A model generated the notes under the pieces. It did not search any database and had not been told where the DNA came from. It was given only the letters and a program-made list of their open reading frames with translations. From a bacterium (lineage in GTDB: Bacteria > Patescibacteriota > JABMPQ01 > JAQVVF01), in contig JAUWOX010000043.1 of NCBI GenBank assembly GCA_030611905.1, forward strand, positions 1-7,962: a stretch of 7,962 nt of DNA. Reading direction: 5' to 3'. Position numbers and translations under genes: made by a program. This document shows, in pieces, positions 1-5,896 of this stretch; position 1 is the stretch's first letter; the number at the start of each line of letters is the position of its first letter.

Positions 1-120
1 CTAGGCTTTGGTCTAGGTCTTGGACTAACTTTTGGCTTAGTCGCTGTATTAGTCTTCGGAGTAATCCTTGGATTAGTCACTAGAATCAGCTTCGAAATAA
101 GCTTCAAACCAGTCACTTGG
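1..120. repeat. Degenerate 12-bp tandem repeat, about ten units
   Basis: Read on the plus strand in 12-base steps from position 1, the units resemble one another (ctaggctttggt, ctaggtcttgga, ttagtcttcgga, gtaatccttgga), with an approximate consensus of yTAGTCyTTGGa. Similarity fades towards 120. The period is a multiple of three, so the array stays open in register on both strands. The minus strand reads as proline/lysine tetrapeptides (TNPR, ITPK, TKPK). The plus strand reads as hydrophobic glycine-rich tetrapeptides (LGFG, LVFG, VILG). The array runs off the left edge, so its full length is unknown. Confidence 0.6.
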
Positions 121-179
121 TTTTTATCGTAAACTGACTCACAATCAGGCCAAAACAAGCAATCAGGAACAAAAATCAT
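1..179 (-). CDS. Possible partial protein with a Pro/Lys-rich repeat segment (N-terminal part, runs off the left edge)
   Basis: On the minus strand a reading frame is open from the stop at 249-251 to the left edge. Its first ATG is at 179-177 and a GTG lies at 194-192. It begins MIFVPDCLFWPDC and then runs into tetrapeptide repeats rich in Pro, Lys, Arg and Thr (TNPR, ITPK, VSPR), which look like an extended surface-protein linker. It lies in the same direction as, and about 100 bases downstream of, the deacetylase gene. No Shine-Dalgarno site precedes either start and no signal peptide is evident. The competing reading is the plus strand at 1-132, which gives a glycine/leucine-rich membrane-like C-terminus ending in TAA. 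Because the underlying DNA is a 12-bp repeat, neither frame may be coding. I slightly prefer the minus strand because of gene direction. Confidence 0.27.
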   Translation of the reverse strand, partial: MIFVPDCLFWPDCESVYDKNQVTGLKLISKLILVTNPRITPKTNTATKPKVSPRPRPKP

Positions 180-204
180 TGATAAAAATTGCACATCTTC
201 TAGG

Positions 205-229
205 CAGAATTCACTTTCTGTCTTTTTTT
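205..229 (+). terminator. Weak hairpin followed by a T-tract
   Basis: CAGAA (205-209) can pair with TTCTG (216-220) across a 6-base loop, and TCTTTTTTT follows at once. It has the layout of an intrinsic terminator but the stem is short and AT-rich. It would matter only if a plus-strand gene ends at the TAA at 130-132. Confidence 0.2.
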
Positions 230-241
230 GTCCACCATAGC

Positions 242-256
242 CTCGAGCTTATCGAG
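242..256. repeat. Small inverted repeat downstream of the deacetylase gene
   Basis: CTCGA (242-246) and TCGAG (252-256) form a perfect 5-bp inverted repeat around a 5-base loop. It starts about 20 bases beyond the deacetylase stop codon. No T-tract follows on the minus strand, so it is not a standard terminator. Its GC-rich, palindromic character differs from the surrounding AT-rich DNA and resembles a small REP-like element. Confidence 0.3.
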
Positions 257-278
257 AAACGAAAGCGAATTTTTTAAT

Positions 279-1910
279 TTAGTGCTTCATTTGATCTAAT
301 CTCACCAAATTATAGCCAGCATTTCTAATACTATCAATCACTTCCCCCAAAACAGAAGCCACTACGTCAGACGAACAATGCGCCAAAATTATTGACCCAT
401 CATGCAAATTATTCAACATGCCATTTTTCACCGATTGAACTGTATGAGATCCCCGCGTTTCCCCAGAAGTTGCTGTCCACATATAATATCGATAACCCAA
501 TTTATAAATAATAGCATCAGTTGAACTATCATGTGCTCCATAAGGATACCGAAAAAACGGCTTGGTCCGTTTCCCAGTTAAATCATAAGCAATATCATCA
601 GTATATCGCAACTCATATTTAATCTGATCCTCTGAAATTCTCGTAAACCAAGGATGGCTATAGCTATGATTTGCCAACAAATTTCCCTCATTAACAATCC
701 TTTTCATCTTATCTGGATATCTCTGCATAACTTTACCAACCATAAAAAAAGTTGCCTTTGCATCTTTTGCTTCCAGCACATCCAAAATTTTGCCAAAAGA
801 ATCATTGCTTGAAGTATAACCATCATCAAAAGTCAAAGCCACACAATTCTCTTCACATTTCTCCATCTCCTTAAATCCTGGAATCGCAACAAAAGTTTTT
901 CCCACAACTCCTAGTCGAACACCACCCTTAAAGTCTTTTTTATATACCATCAAACTATTCTTCAACTTTCCTTTTCTATTCAAAATCTTGATCTGTGGCC
1001 CACCATCCTTGGCTGGCGCAACAACTATTTCATCTTTTTTCTTTCCATCCAAATTACCAACTACCAAATTCACACCGCCGTCAAAATTATCATAAGCAAT
1101 AATTTCACGAACAAATTTCACAGAATATTTCTTCTTTTTTTTATTAATTTTATACAACTCAACTTCATTCCCCTCACTTGTCTGTCCCACAACAATAACC
1201 TTTTTCTTTTTATTTTTCGCCAAACTACCGATTCCAACAGTTGCTCCTCCCTTGAACTTCTCATCAAAAGCAAAAAAGCTCAAATTCAAAGCTTTAACAG
1301 ATCTCTTCCCCGGCTTAAATTTAAAAGTTCTAATATGCGCCCGACCACCTGGCCCAGGACCAGTAATGATTTCATCCCGTCCATTCCCATTAATATCTCC
1401 ACAAGTAATATTTACCCCGCCAGCAAAATCTTTACTATAAGCTCGAAAAGAAGCCAATAATTTGGCTTCTTTATTTTTCTTAATCCTGTAAATCCTAATC
1501 TTACTCCTGTCTTCCAAGGCCTTACCAACCACAATCTCTTTTTTACCACCACCATCTAAATTGCAAGCCGCCAAACTAACTCCTTTTTTATATTTCTTTT
1601 TAAATGCATAAAAATTTATCCCAGTTGAATTTCCTTTTTTATCAAATATTCTAACTTGCGGACCACCACCATACCCAGCTCCAACAATAATTTCTGATTT
1701 CTTATTCCCCGTTACATTACCCATTGCCACATAACCACCGCCTTTAAAGTTTTTATCAAAAGCCAAAAACTCCGCTGAAATTTTCTCACCCATATTTTTA
1801 TAAACTTTCACTCTGGAAACCATAGAATCTGTTGCAAAAACAGAAGAAGTAATCAAAAAACTTAACAATATAACAACACAATAATATAGCAATATAATTT
1901 TCCTTGACAT
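279..1910 (-). CDS. Exported FG-GAP propeller fused to a NodB-type polysaccharide deacetylase
   Basis: This 543-aa protein probably removes acetyl groups from an N-acetylated glycan outside the membrane; the substrate (peptidoglycan or exopolysaccharide) cannot be told. Residues 1-26 form a signal peptide (MSRK, hydrophobic core, then SVFA). Residues about 48-312 hold five FG-GAP/VCBS-like repeats (starting near 48, 100, 154, 212 and 270) and a sixth half-repeat at 320-345. Residues 357-543 are a carbohydrate esterase 4 (NodB) domain with TFDDG (360-364, catalytic/metal Asp 362-363), HSYSH (415-419, metal His), FRYPYG (453-458) and LAH (His511). The usual Trp motif is WTATSGE (478-484). Cys352 and Cys356 lie at the domain junction and could form a disulfide. 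Only the third repeat keeps a canonical Ca loop (DINGNG, 172-177). The ATG at 1910 gives a good signal peptide but has only a weak upstream AAGAG. A family-level call is secure; the propeller's ligand is unknown. Confidence 0.93.
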   Translation of the reverse strand: MSRKIILLYYCVVILLSFLITSSVFATDSMVSRVKVYKNMGEKISAEFLAFDKNFKGGGYVAMGNVTGNKKSEIIVGAGYGGGPQVRIFDKKGNSTGINFYAFKKKYKKGVSLAACNLDGGGKKEIVVGKALEDRSKIRIYRIKKNKEAKLLASFRAYSKDFAGGVNITCGDINGNGRDEIITGPGPGGRAHIRTFKFKPGKRSVKALNLSFFAFDEKFKGGATVGIGSLAKNKKKKVIVVGQTSEGNEVELYKINKKKKKYSVKFVREIIAYDNFDGGVNLVVGNLDGKKKDEIVVAPAKDGGPQIKILNRKGKLKNSLMVYKKDFKGGVRLGVVGKTFVAIPGFKEMEKCEENCVALTFDDGYTSSNDSFGKILDVLEAKDAKATFFMVGKVMQRYPDKMKRIVNEGNLLANHSYSHPWFTRISEDQIKYELRYTDDIAYDLTGKRTKPFFRYPYGAHDSSTDAIIYKLGYRYYMWTATSGETRGSHTVQSVKNGMLNNLHDGSIILAHCSSDVVASVLGEVIDSIRNAGYNLVRLDQMKH

Positions 1911-1943
1911 AGACTCTTATTCTTAACTATTACAAAATATCTC

Positions 1944-1971
1944 TTGCCTTTCTATTTAATAATGATATAAT
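1944..1971 (+). promoter_or_regulatory. Extended -10 promoter of the 118-aa gene
   Basis: A -35-like TTGCCT (1944-1949) is followed after 16 bases by TATAAT (1966-1971), a perfect -10 box. TG at 1963-1964, one base before it, makes an extended -10 (TGaTATAAT). Transcription would start near 1978, giving a leader of about 47 bases before the ATG at 2025. It fits a sigma70-type promoter and points away from the divergent deacetylase gene. Confidence 0.65.
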
Positions 1972-1983
1972 TATCTAATCGTA

Positions 1984-2016
1984 CTTTTGCACCTTCGTCC
2001 CCCAAAAGCAAGGAGG
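1984..2016 (+). promoter_or_regulatory. Leader hairpin next to a strong ribosome binding site
   Basis: AAGGAGG (2010-2016) is a near-perfect Shine-Dalgarno site 8 bases before the ATG at 2025 and fixes that start. Just upstream, CTTTTG (1984-1989) can pair with CAAAAG (2003-2008) around a C-rich 13-base loop, ending one base before the Shine-Dalgarno site. The hairpin could modulate access to the site, but the stem is weak and regulation is conjecture; the binding site itself is clear. Confidence 0.55.
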
Positions 2017-2024
2017 AAAGCCAA

Positions 2025-2381
2025 ATGCTACCGAAAAGAATATTTACTATAACTGATGACACACCTGACTGGCGTATCTGGGAAATCGCTACCGAAATCA
2101 TCCATCTCGCTCACACAATCCAAGCAATGAGAGAAAGAATAGAAAAACTAGAAGGAACACTAAGAAAAGCTCTTGACAAATCTTTTGGAAAAGTCTGCTT
2201 CATCACTTCAGATGATTCTGAAGTACTCATGCTACAACTTAGGCTACTTGCTTACATCAATACACTTTCGCTAGTACCACAATTTGACATGAAAGAAGAC
2301 GCCGGAGCTATATCAAACCAATTTATCGAACATCAAGGCAGAATAGCACGCAACTTTACACTTCAATTCATGACCTCTTAA
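2025..2381 (+). CDS. Unrecognised 118-aa soluble protein in its own transcription unit
   Basis: I do not recognise a family. The gene looks real: extended -10 promoter, AAGGAGG site at ideal spacing, and an intrinsic terminator touching the stop codon. The protein has no signal peptide or membrane segment. Residues 15-55 look mostly helical and charged (WRIWEIATEIIHLAH, then RERIEKLEGTLRKAL), possibly a short coiled coil. The central stretch FGKVCFITSDDSEVLML (54-70) looks like a strand-turn-helix with the only Cys at 58. The C-terminal third is mixed polar (ending QFMTS). It lies between the divergent deacetylase gene and the end of secA, on the opposite strand to both, so it shares no operon with them. 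Its expression signals resemble those of the receiver-domain gene at 5897, so a regulatory or adaptor role is possible, but nothing in the protein shows it. Confidence 0.8.
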   Translation: MLPKRIFTITDDTPDWRIWEIATEIIHLAHTIQAMRERIEKLEGTLRKALDKSFGKVCFITSDDSEVLMLQLRLLAYINTLSLVPQFDMKEDAGAISNQFIEHQGRIARNFTLQFMTS

Positions 2382-2382
2382 T

Positions 2383-2408
2383 AACGAACTCTCAAGTTCG
2401 TTTTTTTT
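2383..2408 (+). terminator. Intrinsic terminator of the 118-aa gene
   Basis: AACGAACT (2383-2390) and AGTTCGTT (2395-2402) form an 8-bp perfect stem with loop CTCA, and the T-run at 2401-2408 follows directly, with more T beyond an A. The stem begins two bases after the stop codon. A strong Rho-independent terminator. Confidence 0.9.
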
Positions 2409-2599
2409 ATTTTTTATCAAATTCCTTTAAATAATAATTCAGCACTCCAACCCATACCTTCAACATTTTCTCCTTCATATTAACAACCATATCTGACCCA
2501 CCTATATCAGCAAAAATCGCCCCACAACATCTCTCAATCAAAACCCGATTCTTTAATAATTTTCTCAACTTCTTTTTCAGTTAAAAAATCAAATTGCAT
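2407..2599 (-). pseudogene. Probable frameshifted 3' remnant of a gene (methyltransferase-like C-terminus possible)
   Basis: Two protein-like minus-strand frames meet here. The first runs from the ATG at 2599 to a TGA at 2534-2536 and encodes 21 residues (QFDFLTEKEVEKIIKESGF). The second, one base shifted, overlaps it and ends at TAA 2407-2409, including IERCCGAIFADIGG and ending NYYLKEFDKK. Joined by a single frameshift near 2540 they read as one continuous alpha/beta segment. The FLTEKEVEKIIKESGF motif resembles the FxxEEhxxLhxxAGF helix near the C-terminus of class I SAM-dependent methyltransferases; that is a pattern impression, not a search result. Stops lie just upstream of the first ATG, and the REP-like element follows, so the 5' part appears lost. 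Alternatively the second frame alone, from a TTG at 2568, could be a 53-aa gene, but no Shine-Dalgarno site supports it. Confidence 0.4.
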
Positions 2600-2630
2600 A
2601 CATCTATTTTAAAAACAATTAGACGAGATA

Positions 2631-2706
2631 AAATTCGGACTTGTCCGCCAGAGTCCGTAGACGTAGGCGGATCCAATTTGAACAAATTCGAATCCTAATT
2701 CGAATG
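2631..2706. repeat. REP-like palindromic element between secA and the gene remnant
   Basis: TCCGCC (2644-2649) and GGCGGA (2666-2671) form a 6-bp stem enclosing a smaller GTC/GAC pairing (2653-2655 with 2660-2662). CGGAC and GTCCG (2636-2640, 2643-2647) make a competing hairpin. To the right, the palindrome ATTCGAAT occurs twice (2686-2693 and 2698-2705) with a 12-base period. The GC-rich core stands out from the AT-rich surroundings. It ends four bases before the secA stop and may fold in the secA 3' end, but no minus-strand T-tract makes it a classic terminator. Confidence 0.55.
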
Positions 2707-2709
2707 AGA

Positions 2710-5484
2710 TTACTTCCCACAACATTTTTTATACTTTTTCCCGCTCCCACACGGACACGGATCATTTCTTCCAATATGTTCAGATTGTTCCGGCATCTTT
2801 TTCATATCATCCCCACCCTTCTTAGCTCCAGCTAGCTGCATTTTTTCTTTTGCCCTTTGCATTGGCGACTCCTGTTTCGTCACAATATCCACTTTATATA
2901 TTGTATAAACAACTCTATTTTGAATTTCGTCTAAAAGCCTAGCAAACATCGTAAAGGCCTCCTTCTTATATTCAACCAATGGATCTCTTTGACCATATCC
3001 TCGCAAACCTATTCCTTCACGCATTCGATCAATTGCATCCAAATGATCCATCCATAAAGTATCAATCGTCCGCAATAAAACTGCCTTGTCAATTTCCTTC
3101 ATAACTTCCAAACCGACTTCCTCCTCTTTGGCAGTATAAGCAACTTTAGCTAAATCAAATAGATAATCAATAATCACTGTCCTTGCTTCTGCCCCATTTT
3201 TCTCGCTACCAGCCTTTTTGGCTAGATCCTCTAATTTCAAATGAACTTTATCCGGCACCGGAAAAATAGTATTCATTGTTTCAAAAATCTCTTCACAATT
3301 CCAATTTTCCACATTCTCATCCGCTGTATGATTCATCACCACCTGCTCAATTTCCTTTTCCACCATCTCCAACACCATATCCCGCAAAGTTTTAATCGGC
3401 TTTTTCAAAATTTGTAATTTGGAATTTGCCTGCCTGCCGGTAAGCAAGGTTTGGGATTTAGGATTTGGGATTTGAGATTTTTCTTGCTCCCAAGCTTCAA
3501 GTACAGCATTCCGTTTTTTATAAATAACCTCCCGATGCTTATTCATTACATCATCATACTCCAAAACATGCTTTCTCGTATCAAAATTATTTCCTTCAAC
3601 TTTCTTCTGCGCTGATTCAATTGACTTTGAAATTAGTCCATGTTCAATTGGTTGATCATCGGGCACTCGCAAAGTCTCCATCATTGCTTTCATTCGATCA
3701 GATCCAAATAATCGCATTAAATCATCTTCCATTGATTCATAAAACCGGGAAGATCCTGGATCACCCTGACGACCAGCTCGACCACGTAATTGATTATCAA
3801 CTCTTCTTGCATCATGCCTTTCAGTGCCAATAACATGAAGACCGCCCAAAGATTTTACTTTCTCGGCTTCTGCTTTATCTGGCGGATTACCCCCTAAAAT
3901 AATATCAACACCCCGACCAGCCATATTTGTTGCTACGGTTACAGCGCCTCGTTTCCCCGCCTGCGCTAAAATTTTTGCCTCCTTTTCATGATTTTTAGCA
4001 TTCAAAATCTGCGCCGGCACTCCCGACTGTTCCAATAAATCAGCTAATCTTTCATTTTTTTCAATTGAAATCGTACCAATTAAAACCGGCTGTCCTTTTT
4101 CACACCTCTTTTTAACATCCCTAGCTACCGCTTTAAATTTTCCTAGTTCAGTCTTATAAATCCTATCTTCCAAATTCTTGCGAATTAAAACCCTGTTAGT
4201 TGGAATCATTACCACATCTAATTTATAAACATTGACGAATTCCTCTGCCGAAGTTGCTGCTGTACCAGTCATTCCAGCTAATTTTTCATATAATCTAAAA
4301 TAATTCTGAAACGTAATAGTTGCCAAAGTCCTTGATTCTCGCTGAATTGTCACCCCCTCCTTAGCTTCCAAGGCCTGATGAAGACCCTCGGAAAATCTAC
4401 GTCCCGGCATTAATCGACCAGTAAATTCATCAACAATAATTACTTCATTGTCTTTAACTACATAGTCCCGATCATTTCTAAATAGAGTGTAAGCTTTCAA
4501 AGCCTGCTCAATATGGTGCACCATTTCAATGCCCTTTGCTTCGTAAATATTCTTAACACCTAACATCTGCTCCAATTTTGAAATACCTTTGTCAGTCAAA
4601 GTAGCCGAACGCATTTTTTCATCAATATTATAATCGTCATTCTCTTTTAACTTTGGAATCATCCGCGCAAACTGATTATACATTTCCACTGCTTCTTCAG
4701 CTGGCGCAGAAATTATCAGAGGGGTCCTAGCTTCATCAATTAAAATCGAATCAACCTCATCGACTATAGCATAATTCAATTCCCGCTGAACTTTTTCTTC
4801 TAGATTCTGTACCATATTATCTCTCAAATAATCAAAACCAAATTCATTATTCGTTCCATAAGTAATATCAACCGCATAAGCCTCCCGCCTCGAAACCGGC
4901 CTTAAATACTCATGGACAACTTCGAAGCTTCCCTTCTCATCCCGCTCCTTGTCCGAATCATTATTGTCTTCAACCGTAAAATTCGGATCATAAACAAAAG
5001 CCTGATCGTGCTGAATGCATCCAACACTCAAACCAAGCGCATAATAAACTTGTCCCATCCAAACAGTGTCACGTCGCGACAAATAATCATTAACAGTGAC
5101 TAAATGCGCACCCTTGCCAGCTAAAGCATTCAAATAAAGAGGCATTGTTGCCACCAAAGTCTTACCTTCACCAGTTTTCATTTCTGCAATTTTTCCTTGA
5201 TGCAGAACTATCCCACCCAATACCTGGACATCATAAGAACGCATGCCAGTGGTACGCCTAGCTATCTCCCGAACTACAGCAAATGCTTCTGGTAAAATAT
5301 CATCCAAACCTTCGTCTTTACCCAGCCTTTCTCTAAACTCCCCAGTCTTCGCTTTCAAATCTTCATCAGACAACTCTTTAATATCAGACTCTAACTCATT
5401 AACCTTCTCGACTATTGGCTGCAATTGCTCAATAACTTTTTTGTTCGGATCACCAAAAAATTTTTTAAAAAAAGTAAAAGCCAT
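2710..5484 (-). CDS. secA: SecA, ATPase motor of the Sec protein translocase
   Basis: SecA drives unfolded preproteins through SecYEG at the inner face of the membrane by ATP hydrolysis. The 924 residues are a usual length. Visible motifs: Walker A GEGKT (105-109), Walker B with DEVD (242-245), GMTGTA (404-409), NMAGRGVDI (520-528), the arginine-rich GTERHDARR and RGRAGRQGD (567-575) of the second nucleotide-binding domain, and a C-terminal SEC-C zinc motif with Cys 910, 912, 921 and 922. Two segments are unusual. An acidic stretch at about 168-190 (DNNDSDKERDEK) extends the first nucleotide-binding domain before REAYAVDITYG. Residues about 668-692 (PNPKSQTLLTGRQ) are encoded by low-complexity repeat DNA. 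The ATG at 5484 lies 10 bases after the hpf stop, so the two are probably cotranscribed; no good Shine-Dalgarno site is seen. The ATG is supported by the typical SecA N-terminus FFKKFFGDPN. Confidence 0.98.
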   Translation of the reverse strand: MAFTFFKKFFGDPNKKVIEQLQPIVEKVNELESDIKELSDEDLKAKTGEFRERLGKDEGLDDILPEAFAVVREIARRTTGMRSYDVQVLGGIVLHQGKIAEMKTGEGKTLVATMPLYLNALAGKGAHLVTVNDYLSRRDTVWMGQVYYALGLSVGCIQHDQAFVYDPNFTVEDNNDSDKERDEKGSFEVVHEYLRPVSRREAYAVDITYGTNNEFGFDYLRDNMVQNLEEKVQRELNYAIVDEVDSILIDEARTPLIISAPAEEAVEMYNQFARMIPKLKENDDYNIDEKMRSATLTDKGISKLEQMLGVKNIYEAKGIEMVHHIEQALKAYTLFRNDRDYVVKDNEVIIVDEFTGRLMPGRRFSEGLHQALEAKEGVTIQRESRTLATITFQNYFRLYEKLAGMTGTAATSAEEFVNVYKLDVVMIPTNRVLIRKNLEDRIYKTELGKFKAVARDVKKRCEKGQPVLIGTISIEKNERLADLLEQSGVPAQILNAKNHEKEAKILAQAGKRGAVTVATNMAGRGVDIILGGNPPDKAEAEKVKSLGGLHVIGTERHDARRVDNQLRGRAGRQGDPGSSRFYESMEDDLMRLFGSDRMKAMMETLRVPDDQPIEHGLISKSIESAQKKVEGNNFDTRKHVLEYDDVMNKHREVIYKKRNAVLEAWEQEKSQIPNPKSQTLLTGRQANSKLQILKKPIKTLRDMVLEMVEKEIEQVVMNHTADENVENWNCEEIFETMNTIFPVPDKVHLKLEDLAKKAGSEKNGAEARTVIIDYLFDLAKVAYTAKEEEVGLEVMKEIDKAVLLRTIDTLWMDHLDAIDRMREGIGLRGYGQRDPLVEYKKEAFTMFARLLDEIQNRVVYTIYKVDIVTKQESPMQRAKEKMQLAGAKKGGDDMKKMPEQSEHIGRNDPCPCGSGKKYKKCCGK
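3407..3482. repeat. Low-complexity repeat element embedded in secA
   Basis: On the minus strand the element starts with about five 7-base units of the form caaatcc or taaatcc, continues into a GC-rich core CTTGCTTACCGGCAGGCAGG, and ends in AT-rich caaattccaaatt-type units. It stays in frame with secA and encodes the atypical residues about 668-692. Repeats of this style are typical of intergenic DNA in such genomes, by my recollection, and look out of place in a conserved gene. Confidence 0.65.
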
Positions 5485-5494
5485 TTATTTAAAT

Positions 5495-5818
5495 TTAAAA
5501 TTTTTCCTTAACACCACGACCAAATTCTCCCGACCTTTTATATTTCTCAATCTGCTTAGTTAATTTCGGTATTACTAGATCAATCGCTTCAAAAATATCA
5601 TATCCAATTTTAACAGCCCGTATTGAACCATGCGGTACTTTCATCTGCACTTCACAGCGATATTTCTGTCCTGACTTCTGTGCCATATCCTCATCCAACT
5701 CACCCCAACACTCTATCACATTATCAATGTAATGTTCAAGCGCTCCAACCTTCTGATGCACATAATCGTACAACTTATCGGTTAATTTAATTTTTTTGCA
5801 ATAAATAGAAATTTTCAT
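5495..5818 (-). CDS. hpf: Ribosome hibernation promoting factor, short form (HPF/YfiA family)
   Basis: Members of this family bind the decoding region of the 30S subunit and inactivate ribosomes in slow growth. The 107 residues match the single-domain short form: MKISIYCKKIKLTDKL at the N-terminus (first strand and helix start), then YDYVHQKVGALEHY, a conserved-looking central strand CEVQMKVPHG (57-66), and a basic second helix IPKLTKQIEKYKR near the end. The C-terminal dimerisation domain of long HPF is absent, so 100S dimer formation would need another factor. I start at the ATG at 5818 because the family N-terminus begins there; a TTG four codons upstream is less likely. No Shine-Dalgarno site precedes it, and the possible -10 at 5842-5837 would leave a leader of only about 12 bases. 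It directly precedes secA, as yvyD does in Bacillus subtilis. Confidence 0.93.
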   Translation of the reverse strand: MKISIYCKKIKLTDKLYDYVHQKVGALEHYIDNVIECWGELDEDMAQKSGQKYRCEVQMKVPHGSIRAVKIGYDIFEAIDLVIPKLTKQIEKYKRSGEFGRGVKEKF

Positions 5819-5823
5819 AAAAT

Positions 5824-5852
5824 TTGACAAATTAATATTATAATGTTAATAT
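5824..5852 (+). promoter_or_regulatory. Promoter of the receiver-domain gene
   Basis: A perfect -35 box TTGACA (5824-5829) is followed after 17 bases by TAATAT (5847-5852), four of six matches to the -10 consensus. TATAAA at 5850-5855 is an alternative -10 but with a 20-base spacer. Its -35 box lies just upstream of the hpf start, so it overlaps the divergent hpf control region. Confidence 0.55.
5837..5842 (-). promoter_or_regulatory. Possible -10 box for hpf-secA
   Basis: Read on the minus strand this is TATAAT, a perfect -10, about 19 bases from the hpf ATG. No recognisable -35 box lies at the right distance upstream, and the surrounding DNA is AT-rich enough for chance matches. If used, the hpf leader is nearly absent and lacks a ribosome binding site. 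Confidence 0.35.
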
Positions 5853-5880
5853 AAAAAACTACTACCATGAGGGGGAGAAA

Positions 5881-5885
5881 AGGAG
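5881..5885 (+). promoter_or_regulatory. Ribosome binding site that selects the start of the receiver-domain gene
   Basis: AGGAG lies 11 bases before the ATG at 5897, within a purine-rich stretch (5870-5890). The in-frame ATG at 5867 has no such site upstream and would add a charged tail (RGRKGENRN) not expected before a receiver domain. Confidence 0.6.
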
Positions 5886-5896
5886 AAAACCGGAAC

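Noticed and set aside
1..120. CRISPR array at the left edge
   Set aside because: The units are 12 bases, contiguous and degenerate, with no spacers.
1252..1440. Plus-strand open frame of 62 codons
   Set aside because: It is antisense to the FG-GAP repeats of the deacetylase gene and its Pro-rich translation is the complement of glycine-rich codons; no ribosome binding site.
2534..2599. Reassigned UGA codon rescuing the broken frame
   Set aside because: Reading the TGA through gives another TGA and then TAA with poor sequence, whereas a one-base shift restores a protein-like frame; intact genes use GGN for motif glycines.
2641..2835. Plus-strand open frame of 64 codons
   Set aside because: It begins inside the REP-like element and continues antisense to the zinc-motif end of secA; Arg-rich, low complexity, no start signals.
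3621..5563. Several plus-strand open frames of 63 to 106 codons
   Set aside because: All lie opposite secA or hpf, whose motifs are unmistakable, and none has expression signals.
5819..5830. TTG start for hpf four codons upstream
   Set aside because: The HPF family N-terminus starts at MKISIYCKK (ATG at 5818), and no ribosome binding site favours the TTG.
5867..5896. ATG at 5867 as start of the receiver-domain protein
   Set aside because: No Shine-Dalgarno site precedes it, and the purine-rich stretch that would lie inside the coding part is the likely ribosome binding site for the ATG at 5897.
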